64,000 bases of DNA from the NCBI GenBank assembly GCA_030141605.1, contig JAQGDQ010000173.1:221001-285000 (forward strand), in the 5' to 3' direction. Shown piece after piece: positions 12,298-23,882 of the stretch (its first letter is position 1; the number at the start of each line of letters is the position of its first letter). The notes beneath the pieces were generated by a model. The model ran no database searches. It was given only the letters and a program-made list of their open reading frames with translations, and was not told the origin of the DNA. The position numbers and the translations under genes are program-made. This DNA comes from Tubiluchus corallicola. Taxonomy: Eukaryota; Priapulida; Priapulimorpha; Priapulimorphida; Tubiluchidae.

Positions 12298-15200
12298 ATG
12301 GAAACTGGAGGTGGTGATGTTCCATCTACCGTCAAGGTGCTGAAAGGGACAATAGTGAATGCAAGATATGCTAGTCGACGAAATGTGAGTTACTAATTTG
12401 ATGTCGCATGTCATGTTATTAAGTTCGTAAAAACAACCAAATAAATTACTCAGTTGTCAGTGGGTTTATTTTTCCTAAGTCTGATAAAAAATATTCCCTT
12501 TTGGTTACTTTGTGAATAATAATAATAAATAAAGAAAATTTGCGGTTATCACAATTACAGATACAAATACACATGTAACGCTTTTCCTACATCCTCACTA
12601 ACTTTCTGGTCAAAGATTTTTTTCCAGGGGTCTGAAGTTCAAGGTCAAAACCTTGGTCAAAAGGTCATCAACTGAAAATCATCATATAGATTTGAGCTTG
12701 GATTTGGATTCTAGGTATTTTTCTGATTAAAAAAACACCTCTCACTTGAATTTTGGTGCAGTAGGTGTTGAGATATGAATTTTTGAAGTTTCAGGCGAAC
12801 GCGAAAGAGTGCGAAAAGCTCAAGTTTTCAAATTGTCATAACTTTTGAATGGGTGGACCAATTGACCTAAAATTTTGAACATAAATTATTGTCAAAAAGC
12901 CCAATAACCGTACCAAGTTTCATCAAAATACGAAATGGTCGGGGGTAGATAATCCAAAATTTTTGGTGAATTGACATGGAATGACCCTGTGGCCAAGTCA
13001 GCCATGTTTGAAATGTCTGAGGTGGCATGCAAAAAGTTGCCTGTTAATGCTTTATACATGAAAGAGCATTTTGAGGTAGGCAGTTTAGTATTTTGTTGCT
13101 CTGTGTGGTGCACCTGTGGTTGGCAATCATGCAGTCAGGGGCGTCGTGCACCAAAAAAAAATTGGGGGGCCCGACTGTATATAATGGCGGAACTTAACTG
13201 TTTAAAAAACGTATAATTTTGAATTCCCATACAGTATTTTGCGTGCAAGAAAAACGATTTATTTATTCCCAACTGGCATTTAACTTCAAGCTATAGCAAC
13301 GGAAACTTAATTAAAATTAAAAATTAAATTAAAATTTAATTAAGTATTTATTAGCTGTCAGGAATCCAAAGATTCGGCGAAAAGACATAGTAGGAGAAAA
13401 ATGATGAAATGTGCTCAAAATCACGCCCTTTTATGCAGCAAACTCCTGGGAAAGAGTCGCTAAGGAGTAGCAAAGAGTGGGCAATGTCCAATCAGGAGGT
13501 AGCTGAGCCGTGGCTCATCAATTTGTATCTCCCAAACCGACTCTCTGGTACTAGGCTAGCTCAACATGACTTCAATGTTTGCATTGTTTTCGCTCTATTA
13601 TTTCACTTATTCTCTATTATAACACACTGCTGAAGGAAGCTCGAGTGCTAACTGAGCCGTTTTGTTAATTAACAGTCTTTTGTACAAAGACGCTAATGCT
13701 ACTCAACGAGCTGGTTTGTTAACTGTTCCTGCCTGCCTCCTGAATAGATTACATGCAAACAAATTAACTACATCCTGACTTTCAGGTAAACACATCTGGT
13801 CAGGCACGTATTAACAGTCAGCATAATTTAACTCGGCGACAAACTTTAATGATAAAAAATATTATTGGGCTACTGTACCGAAACGCTCATACTGTTCGCA
13901 TTTATGGAGCGCTGGCCCGCTATTGTGTGTCAAAAAGTCAGAAATAAATTTGCTTACCGTTTGCCATTTTGACATTTTCTAAAAAATTGGGGGGGGGGGG
14001 GCTATAGCACGACGCCACTGCATGCAGTCTTTTTATGGACTTAGAACTTATCTGTGTTTGAAATTTAAGAGAAGCCTCAACAGATTTGGGAAGCAAATAT
14101 TACATAGAGATGTCTGTGATGCATTCCGTTTGTATTTACAGTGTCTTCTCTGTATAGTAACAATTCTGTCCTTTTGTTTAATATTTTGCCACTTTGATGG
14201 AATGTGAAAAACATTTTAAACATAGATAGCTTTTAAAAAAATTTGTTTTGATTTCTGAATTTAACTTATTTGATTTAATTCAAGATTACTAAATTACTAT
14301 TTTTTTCCAAACACACAACAAAACTGTATATTTCTTCAAAATTAGCGAAGATGCGCACAATCTTGTTAATGCTTTAAGCAACCTTCTAAAAGTACCGGTC
14401 ATTCATCATCCAATAAATGTGGCTGGTTGTGTGTCAGAATGTTATTTAACTCCCCATGGCAGATCTGCAATACGGATGTTCAGAACAGAACATGCTTTTT
14501 GAAGGTAGGTTTTGGTTATTCGGCAGCTCCACGTTAAGCAGAGGTCAGTAGAATCAGTAAAGTCAGTATTTCATAATCTGCACATTGTCGATCCAGATTT
14601 TATGTGGTTACGTCATGATTTTCACATTAGGGACCACATTTTGTATGTTGTCGCATAACTTACACGTTCTGGACCAACTGTGCATGCACTACTGTATAAC
14701 CTGTGCAATACAGACCCACATTTCTAGTGTTGTTACATGAGGTCACCACTTAACTACTGCATATGTTTAACATTTCTAATCAATGCATGTGTCTCAAACA
14801 GCATAAGTCATGAGATTTGTCACTGTTGCTTGGCAAACTGTTGTTATCAAATGTTGTTACTTATTAGGTATATCCCATGGATTCCACACCACGCGGCTAC
14901 TGCTTGATCATTAATAATGTTGAGTTTGATGCAAGAAAAGTAAAAAATGAGTATGACATGATAGTTGACTTCAAACCAGAAACTAGAAAAGGTTCTGATG
15001 TGGACGAAGTAAAGCTAAGGAGTCTGTTTGACCAACTGGGATATGTTGTTGACCCAACACAGTCCAATCTGACGTCTGAGGTATGATACAGGGCAGGTGT
15101 AGATACAGCCAAACTGATCAGATGAAATTTTGTTTGTTCAAGCCTCCATATGAAGTCCACATATTACATACTGAATACAGAAAGCTATAAATTGTAAAGC

Positions 15201-16888
15201 TTGTAGCACTGTTGGGTAATAATAAAACAATAGTAACTGATTACTGTAGATGCTTAGATACTGCTATCATGAAACATTAATACATTACTTTGGCTGGCCT
15301 GTAGTGTAACAAATTCTGGTTTTCATTGACTGCATTTGGTACACACCATCTGTTTTTGTTGTATAGTACAAGCATGCAGTTTTCATAATTATCAGATTTA
15401 ATTTCTCCTTATAGTTTACCTAAAATCTAAAAGTCATTTGCTGCTGTAAACTTTGGTAACTTTACATGCTGAAAATTATTTTAAGTTTTGCAGAGATGCA
15501 TCTGTAGGGAAATACATAGTTGTCTGGCAAAGCAGCAGCACCGTCACATCTCCACTTCTAAACATCGTAAATTATAGAGACCGAGTGTTAATAAGCCACC
15601 AGATTTTTTACTATTTCAATATTCTTTACAGCCAGTTTTTGTCTTCAAATACTGGATTCAGATAATTCGCTTTTTGGAACATTGAGCGGATCTTTTGATA
15701 GTATTACTGCTATTTATACTTATGCAAATTTTTGTTTCAGCAAATGCTGTCTGTCATTGAAAAGTTTGCGCAAGATACTAAGCATCTTAGTGTTGATTCA
15801 TGTGTTGTGGCAATACTAACCCATGGCAACAAAGGTGACCTGTTATTCACTAGAGATGGCCACTTGGACTTTGTTGAGCAGATTTTGCCTTTATTTAGTG
15901 GTAGGCCATTGATTATTTTAAAAGTACATATAATGGCATTGCTTAATGATAATGATATTGCTTTAACGGCATTCTTAAATAATTTACCGTAACCCGAAAC
16001 ATGGTTAAAGTACGACTGATTTTTTTCAGTTTTTGTGTCGAAGCCAAAGCTTCCCGTTTCATTAGGACACCCCTACCAGTCTAGATTTAGTTCCCGTCTA
16101 AGTATACAGGTATAGGTTTAGGGTTCACTTTATTAAATTCACAGCCCCCAACAATTGGAATAAAATAAGTGCCCAAGTAAAAATACACAAAACTATTTAT
16201 AGTTTTAAAAAGTACTTGAAAATGACCATTTTTGATTCATACTTATAATACAATTTTAATGGTTCCATGTCTCATGCAGCCCCAATATATGGCCTCCAAT
16301 CAATTATAATGCTATTTTAATATACCTCTATGTAAATTAAACATACACTGTGGTCGTTTCTTCTCCTCTTTTCCTTCTTCCTATCCCTAATCTTACTATT
16401 TTTTCCATTCCATTATTTCTTCTGACCCTAACCATTCTTTCATTCACTCATTTCTGCCACCTTAACAAGCCAAGCTTTCAAGGTGTCATACAGCAACTCT
16501 TTCATTTGGTTAATTTGACTTCATCAACATTTTTTTTTACCCATACTGTTTCTTTTTCTTCAATAATATTGAATGTTGATGTATTGTATATGTATTGCTG
16601 GAGTAAAATAAATTGATTGATTAATTCAAGGTGTTTTTATTTAAGATTCCACAGAGACGTTAAATTACTTTTATAGTTGATTTTGAGATTCATCTAACTT
16701 TTTCTCGAGTATGCGTTTAACTCATTCTACTGTGACTTAGCATTTCTTATTCTTACATATAGGATATTTGAGTAAATGCAGTGTCAATGTGCCCAGTTCA
16801 TATGCTGTACATTTATGGTGACTGAAGCCTTGAAAGTTTGATGTTTGCGATTTGATATATATATATATATACATTAATTATGTATATA

Positions 16889-16932
<44 letters not shown>

Positions 16933-19900
16933 GGTGAATGCTAAATAATGATAATAATAAATGAATTCTTAGGACGCAGTGCTGTGCATTTGTCTGGGAA
17001 ACCAAAAATATTTATCATTCAAGCTTGTCGTGGAGGTAGGTTTCTATTGTTATTTTTTATTTTTTTTGGAGTACTTTTAAACATTTATCAGTAAATTTAA
17101 TGCAGTTTCACTGAGCTATATATTGCCTTGCAAAAATAATGGGCAGTAACTACAAAATGTTGCTTTTGAGAATTGTGTGAAAAGAGAAGCAAAGCCTAAA
17201 GATACTGCTATTCAATCTGCAGTAAAAATGAAGTTACTTTACCGTTTTCATTTCTGTACACTGAAGTGGTAATTCTGATAGTCGTGCTGAGCAGTTACTG
17301 CCTATAATTCTGCAATGGAGCTAGTTTGTGCATAGCCTATGAATGGAAGTTACTTAATACACAAAAACTATCGCTTATAATAAAATTTCATAATAATAGC
17401 AAGAAAGAGCCATTTGTTGGGTAACACCTGTTCTAAATTAGTGAACTTCCTTGAGGAATTGGCTTCTAGCAGACACAAAAATGCTCTAAAATGCAGCAGA
17501 GTGCATTGTTGGATGGGGCTCCACCCTAGACCCCCCTAACTTCTTTCATACTGGGCCCACCGTTGTTCTAAAATCTGTATTCATCCCTGATTAGCCAGAA
17601 TGAATTCTGGAGACTGAATTATTCTCCCTATTCAGATGAGAGCCAGGAGCCAATTGAAGTATCCAAGCCGTCGGAGAAACGTTCATTTCCTGCTGGCGCT
17701 GATCGCGGAGACGACAAACTAACTCAAGATTCAGGGATCAGTTTAATCGCAAAGCAGAGGATGCCGCAAAAGACAAAGCAACCAAATGTTGGAAATACAA
17801 TTGTATGCCGAGCATCTGTGTCAGGTAATGTATCAATTTTATTCCCTTTTTCTTAAAAATTTAAGCATTTGCTTCTGTAACATTTGTCAAGTTAACAAAT
17901 CTTAACTCATTTAATATGTAATAAAGGAATATCGGATATGTTGCATCAGGTGAGAAGCTATTAGGATTGAATGAAGACATTTTTGATTATTAAAAGCTAT
18001 GTGGCTAATAGTATAACAAAATGTTTCACCTGTATAATCTGAAGGTGCCTGATTGAAATCCAGTACTAGTCCTGAATTTTTTCATTTCATTTTGTTCAAT
18101 CAAGCGGTTTAAAATATTTAATTCTAGAGGAGTCATTCAACCCGTGATTTATTAAACTTAGCCCATGTGTGACTAATTGATCCTTCTTTGATGCCTCTTT
18201 GATCCTTCGTGTGTGACGGAAGTAGCTGTGGCCACCGTGAAAAGAAAGTCGCATAGAGGCAGTTCTTATGGTAGTGATTCCTACCACCCCTTTACTGTCC
18301 AGGCTTGACGTTGCTTAATATCGGTCACTAAGCACTCACCTTGACCACCTGGCTGTCTCTGTCATGGTGTACTTATTAAAATAAAGGTGGTTGTGGTAGG
18401 ACCGGAATCCAGATTATCATGGCAGATAATCTTGTAAAGTGAGATGACCTGCTAAAGTTGTCTTGCCACTTCAGGTTTGTGTACTTCCTTCCTCTTTGAG
18501 GTAAATACCGTAAAGTAGTTTTCTCGATGGTCACCATTCATTTACTGGCCAGACTTTGTGTTGCTCAAGTTCAGTCATTTTTTACTTCGACACAACACAT
18601 ATTTCATATATCGTAATAATTACACAATATTTGAAGAATATTATCACCTGAGACTGAGAAACTTAATCTATTGATACATAAATGATTATTTTAAATCTTG
18701 TTCCCAACATGCCAATATGTCTCAAATCACTTTGAAGGCAGAACTCGTTAGAATGATTTGTTAGCAAAAAACGAAATATTAGAAAGAAAGAAAACAGAAG
18801 AAACAATGAATCAGTTTAGGATATAACTAGTTAAGCAGAATTTGAAAGGATTACTAAGGAGGAGTTAGTGAATGGCTGCTATGATAAAGCAATGACTCAA
18901 ACTCAAATTGTAGTGTGATTAATTATATTATATCAGGTTTTAGTTCAATGAAATTCTGTGCTGCTGTAAAGTTCACTATTTGGATCTGTATTAATAACAA
19001 TAGACTCATTAAGCTGCAATTAAGTACTGGTCCTGCTAATATGATAATGACGTATCTTCTTATGTATTAATCAAGACAAATTAAGACACTTGTTATCATG
19101 ATAATTGTTAAATTTTTCTGACTAGTAACATAATTTAAAACTTTTGATTGATATAGCAGATTTAACAGTAAGATTTAAAGTGTACCTTAATGACGTATAT
19201 GTGTACTGTAATGTGTATCCTATATATGTAATAGAATGTTTAGCCAGTTTTGATTTACAGTAAGGTAGCAAAAGTCTTGACGTAATGATAACACTGCTAT
19301 ACTACAGCTTCCTAGAGCCCCAAATGATGAAAAAATCCATTTTCATGTTACCAATTTTTCATTAGCGTTGTTTTTGGCTGTGTAGGATATGCTTCGATGA
19401 GGTCTGAAACTAGGGGTACATGGTTCATCAGAAAACTGGTGACAGAGTTTGCGCAGAATGCTAGCTGTCTACATATTCATGAACTAATGACTAGGGTGAG
19501 TTGATGCTAACGGTGCACCAGAACCGGCGAAAATTCTCCTGGCGCCCGGATCCAAAAATTCTACTAGTACATTTCAATAAATAATCCTGCATGATACTTG
19601 TTATCACTAATGCTTGATAATCAGTTCTTCACAATTAACAGCCTTCCTTAAATTTATTTTGAATAAACAGATCAGATAAGTTTTAATGAAACAAGAGATA
19701 TTTAAATTACATGATGACTAAAACGCAATGTGGGAAACCTTCGCTTGCAGTGTGCACAGGTACACGTCTGCTACATTGAGTAGAGAATAAATGTATCTTT
19801 CTGTATTTGAGGAAGCTGTGAAAAAACAGCACAGTGAACCAGTAGGAAATGAGTCCAAAATTTTAAACAAGAAACACTGTTGTCCAAAATGTTGTCCAAA

Positions 19901-22900
19901 CACGAGCTACCATCGCCAAACTATAGCTATTGCTGGTGCTATTGCAAAACAATTGTTGTCAATGGGCAGCCATTAAATATTATTAATAATAAGGGTCTTG
20001 CATTTGCTGTAGCTTAGTTTGCAGTCGTCTGTGTGATTCACTTGTTCTCATTTGTATGTTCTCACTCCTTTGTCTTTCCAGGTAAAAACAGATGCTTTTT
20101 GTCAGCATTCCCCAATCTTACAACTATTTTGGCGCGATCTGCAAGAGGAGGAACATCCTCCCAGCTGGCAGCAGTCATGCTTGACATATTTCTACAAAGT
20201 TAAAGATTTATGTTAAATGCAGTACCAATGTACACAGCATTAGGTGTAGAACTCCTTTTACTAGTTTGTTTTGAGGATCTTGGAGGTAAATAATATTCTC
20301 ACCTCAGGGTCAGAGGCCACAGCAGCAAGACCCAAACTGTGAAAATTAGGTCGAATAACTTTGTCACTCAACTGATCTTATAGTTTTAGACTAGGACCCA
20401 CTGTTATGTATATATAGGTTTTTGGGCATGTGCATTAAGAGTAGATGTGCATTAAGTATTTTTTGAAAAGTGGGCATTTGCCAGGTCACGTGACATGAGT
20501 GAAAGTGTTAAAATGGGGCCTGGTCAATAAATCCATAAGTGTAAGAACTAGAATCACGAAACTTTCAGGGGCACTTAACTTGCGCAGCTACAGAGCGGTA
20601 CAGGAGTGAGTACATATTTATTTAGGTAATCAAGTACGGAAAATTCAGTAATAGAAAAATTATGAACTTGAGACAAAGATCAAGTCAAGAAAGATTTTTC
20701 ACAGTCAGCAGTTGCAATTTTGCCATAATGCAGAATCTTAAGTTTTGACTTTGTTAATGACTAAGTTCATGACTTTGTCATAAACACGGTCTAGTATTAT
20801 TTTTCATTGCTTGCTGTTAGTACACTAACCATGCGCACTAGCTAGTGTGGCACACATTAGAACCGAAGTTGGGATAGCAACTTTTCCCCTAAGAACCAGA
20901 AAGATATTGACATGCTGAGAACAGTCTCAGATTTAAATATTCATCAAAGTGCGTTGTTTTAGGTACATCGTCAAGTGTTTGAATTGAAGGGTCGACAAGA
21001 GAGGATGTGTGCAGATGGTGCTAGCTTTGAGAAGTTTCTTGTTACTCAAGTTCCCGAATTGGAGTCTTCATTGATGACTCGACTATTTTTCAATCCACCA
21101 CTTGTAAGTGCCCAATTTCACATTGTAAGATGCATATAAGTCCTATATCACATTTTTTACTATCAATACTTGTTGCAATAGATACATTTTTGTGTATAAT
21201 ATTTAAAATTATCAATCAGCGTTTTTAAAGTTTGTTATGTAGTTTACAATTTTTCTGAACAACAGCGTTATGAAAACTGTTATCTTACTTCCTTGTAAAA
21301 TCTAAAACTGTTTAGGAAACTGGTCCAGTAGGATTAGGTGGAGCACTTGCTTACTGGCACTGGATTGGTTATCCTGCAGTTATCAAGGATGACTTTGTAC
21401 GAGAGATATCAACATGGAAAGAGAATGAAAGTTTGGAGCATGTCATCCCGAAACAAATTATTGTCTATTCACAAAGCTGTCTAGGAAGCCGTGTTTCTGA
21501 TGAAATTGGCAAGTTTAAGAAAGCTGCTAAGGTGTTTAACGTTACAAAAGATATGGCCGGTATGAAAGGTCGTAAATACGGAGTTACGGTATGGCCTATC
21601 AGGTCGGACGAGAAGAAATTCTATGTTGCAGTGGACTACCCGAGTGCTATAAAAGCCATTCCAGCCAACACTAATAATATCCGACAGCAGCTAGGAGAGG
21701 TAGCTGCATTTCACAAGACGTTGCAAGACATTGTGACACAGGAAGGTGCTGAGTCAATTCCATTTGTGTTGCTACCATATGACGATGAACAGGAGACACT
21801 TAGAGCTATCTTAAAGGAAGCTTGCAAACAGTTCGAAAAGCCTAACTTTGTCGTGGGTTCCTGTTTGAGGGGTCCAGGCACTGGCTGGGATTTTCCTGCA
21901 TGGGTGACTGAGTCAGATGCTAGTTATTTTAATCTCACTGCTGAGATGCCAGTCGGATTTCTTATAGCAGAAAGGTCTGTATGACTTTTTCCTTCAAGTC
22001 CTGTTCTAGATTGTGCAAAGTTTCTGATGACTGCTATTAAAATTTAACTTTTATAATTGTCAAATTTATAATGACATTCAACTTGTTCGTCAACTTGCAC
22101 TTTTTCTGGTACAGGTATGCTGGGCATTATTTCCACAATTATTCAATTAATCTTCAAGAGCGTTTGAATCAGTTTAAACGGCCAGGTGCACAGCAGAGTG
22201 TCGAGTCAGACAGTGATGATGACGATGATGAGGATGATGAACTGATGGAAACAGACGACCAGGTATGCAACATGTATAATCTTGCATCACTAATAGAACT
22301 GTGTTGTTTATAGTATTAGTCTCTTTTAACTGCTGTGCTAATCCAGTGACTGCACATTGTAATGAAGAGATTTTAATAGTTAAACATCTGATGTTTTTAA
22401 GCCTTTGTCTATCCAAGTTGTTTATTTTTCTAAAATGACATTGCAATGTTATTGGCACCAAAACACACAACGAACAGAACAGGAATGACAACAAGGAAAT
22501 GATTTCCAAAATCTGCATAATCCAGAAAATGTTTAAAGAACCACTGAAAAGGTTCATTTCATAGTAAATTTTATTAGAATGTATGAAGCTGAGCAAAATG
22601 GCACTGCATTGGCAGCATCTTAAGGCAAATGTGACAGTATTGGCACCTATTTTGTGCTTATAGAAGAATGTATCTGGAGGTTTCCATCCATCTAATGATG
22701 TTATTGCTTTTTTTAATTTAGGTCTTGGTTTTAATTTAGTGTATAGATTAACTGAACTTCAAGTACCAATTTACTTATATGAGGAAAAGTATAACTAAGA
22801 GAATGTTTTTTCTTTATAAATATCTTAGTAGGAGCTTTTTTGTTCAGCTAGTGAAACTATAAGTGGGAAAATCATTAGGTTTGAGCCATTTTACTTAATT

Positions 22901-23692
22901 TAAAACGAATAACTAGTAAATATCTCATTATTTATTTGTTAAAAAATTGCATACCAAGGAAAACTTCTAATGACATCTTTGGATTCAGTTGCAAGTGATG
23001 TGCTTTGCCACTACAGTTATTTTGTATGTAAACTGTGGTGACCAAGTTCAAGCTTTTGCCCTTCTAGCATTCACTGAGTTAGTGCCACCATTTTCGGATA
23101 ATTCTTCCTGACAAAAAACAGGACGCCGATTTATGATTATGGATCTTTTTTTTGAGAAAACGCAACAATGTAAGCATCTTTAGTCAATTTAACGATTTTG
23201 TTTTTTGATTTTAATTTTACTTTTTCGTAACAGGGTGTTAAATTTACTATCAACAAACTGCTGGTTCTTCTTCCGTCATCCTGTATTGTTCTTGACTCAC
23301 TGGAAAACGTAGCAGGAGTAGAAGTCATAGGCAACACAGACAGTCTACAGGGAGATTCTGCCAAGATCTTTCTTTCAGATAAGCAGAGATACGTTGGGCA
23401 CAGTACAGTATACAAGCTGGATGACGACTACTTTATTGCTGAATTTGCTACGCCATTACGTTTCCTCAGATACATGCGAGAGCATGGAGTGCTAGATGAC
23501 AGTTTGCTCAACACATTCTATGAGCAGTTCTGCATTAGACTGGAAAGTTTACTGGACGAGAACACCATATGGGAGAAAAATTTTCAAGTGGTTACTTACA
23601 ATGACATGCGCAAGACTATTGGCCCGCCGCTTGTGACCGAATTGCGTGGTATTTTTGCAGCACAGCGCTCTTGCTTGGTGGAAGGAAAATAA
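12298..23692 (+). CDS. Caspase fused to two tandem STING ligand-binding modules (~768 aa)
   Basis: Coding exons: 12298-12384, possibly 12998-13075, 14868-15080, 15741-15900, 16973-17035, 17636-17824, 19386-19495, 20963-21103, 21316-21974, 22115-22262, 23234-23692; all phases agree. Residues (second exon counted): 1-55 short prodomain; p20 from 56, with MDSTPRGYCLIINN, RKGSD, catalytic His154 in LTHG and Cys198 in QACRG; linker 201-263, with possible cleavage at TQD-S; p10 264-347, with GYASMRSETRGTWFI and the family's usual MTRLFF ending. Residues 348-566 match STING: ALAYWHWIGY (helix 1), then AGMKGRKYG and VDYPSAI, aligning with human Arg238/Tyr240 and the Glu260/Thr263 strand. Residues about 555-768 are a second STING module: RYAGHYF helix, acidic insert, KLLVLLPSSC, DKQRY, then AEFATPL. 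There is no transmembrane segment, no recognisable CARD/DED/death domain and no STING C-terminal tail. Caspases cleave after Asp; STING binds cyclic dinucleotides as a dimer. The fused function is inferred. Exon 2 is the weakest part (poor acceptor beside a repeat). Confidence 0.85.
12625..12989. repeat. Dispersed-repeat candidate in the caspase gene
   Basis: The left end CAGGGGTC and the right end ATGACCCTG are short inverted repeats. The interior (for example CCAAGTTTCATCAAAATACG) has the feel of a repeated element rather than unique intron. I find no clear target duplication. It ends nine bases before the doubtful second exon. Confidence 0.4.
13136..14020. mobile_element. hAT-type non-autonomous element, 885 bp
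   Basis: Inverted ends CAGGGGCGTCGTGC and GCACGACGCCACTG, each followed inward by a G-rich AAATTGGGGGG tract. A perfect 8-bp duplication CATGCAGT flanks it (13128-13135 and 14021-14028). It contains no recognisable transposase and lies in the intron before the first p20 exon. Confidence 0.88.
14868..17035 (+). other. Caspase p20 exons (catalytic large subunit)
   Basis: Three exons (14868-15080, 15741-15900, 16973-17035) encode the p20 core. In order: PRGYCLIINN, RKGSDVDEVKLRSLF with a LGY strand, DSCVVAILTHG with the catalytic His, then GKPKIFIIQACRG with the catalytic Cys. Both catalytic residues and the Arg residues of the P1-Asp pocket (PRG, and SMR in p10) are present, so an active protease is expected. 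The TRKGSD / NLTSE pattern is close to initiator and executioner caspases of animals rather than to metacaspases. Confidence 0.9.
16016..16622 (+). mobile_element. Degenerate LINE 3' end
   Basis: Around 16125-16245 a frame reads APNNWNKISAQVK and YSFKKYLK, the usual end of CR1/L2-type reverse transcriptase polyproteins (the 'WN.I......FK..LK' pattern), with stops and frame changes nearby. It closes with a short ATTG-type tail at about 16608-16622. It lies in a caspase-gene intron. Confidence 0.5.
20082..20216 (+). other. Possible alternative last exon of the caspase gene
   Basis: A very strong acceptor (CCTTTGTCTTTCCAG) precedes a frame that continues phase 0 from the exon ending at 19495 and gives 44 codons starting VKTDAFCQHSP before a TAA. 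Using it would yield a protein cut short inside p10, without either STING module. It could be a regulatory isoform or a cryptic site. Confidence 0.25.
21316..21974 (+). other. STING module 1 exon
   Basis: A single 659-base exon directly follows the caspase p10 end without a stop. Landmarks, with the human STING position each one aligns to by eye: IGY (Tyr167), KGRKYG (Arg238 and Tyr240), VDYPSA (Glu260, Thr263 replaced by Asp and Ser), then a long amphipathic stretch and PFVLLPYDDE, which corresponds to the strand near the lobe edge. Conservation of the Tyr and Arg that clamp cyclic dinucleotides suggests real ligand binding. The protein before it is soluble, so the usual four-helix STING membrane region has been replaced by a caspase. 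Confidence 0.82.
21945..23692 (+). other. STING module 2 (end of one exon plus two more)
   Basis: The second module starts near the end of the 21316-21974 exon (EMPVGFLIAER) and continues through 22115-22262 and 23234-23692. The first helix reads RYAGHYFHNY then INLQERLNQF, aligning with STING helix 1 with His in place of Tyr167. An acidic insert (SDSDDDDDEDDELMETDD) follows, then the core: KLLVLLPSSC, DKQRYVGHSTVYKL and AEFATPLRFL, which keeps the Glu-x-x-Thr-Pro of human STING 260-264. It ends VEGK-stop, with no TBK1/IRF3-recruiting tail. Confidence 0.82.
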
Positions 23693-23882
23693 TGATTAAA
23701 TCTATGGTGTGCAAAAAACTTATGTTAGCATAATTAATTTTCTTTCTACAGGTAGTCATTGACTTACAACCTATGCGACTTGCGACTGTTGGACTTTACG
23801 ACACAACCGCAACTAATTATACGAATATTAATATTATACATGTTATAGTATAATTATCATATATATCGTATATATTAATTTT

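Noticed and set aside
14346-14502. Possible extra caspase prodomain exon
   Set aside because: One frame stays open for ~50 codons after an AG, but it hits TGA just before the only good donor and its phase does not fit the phase-0 neighbours.
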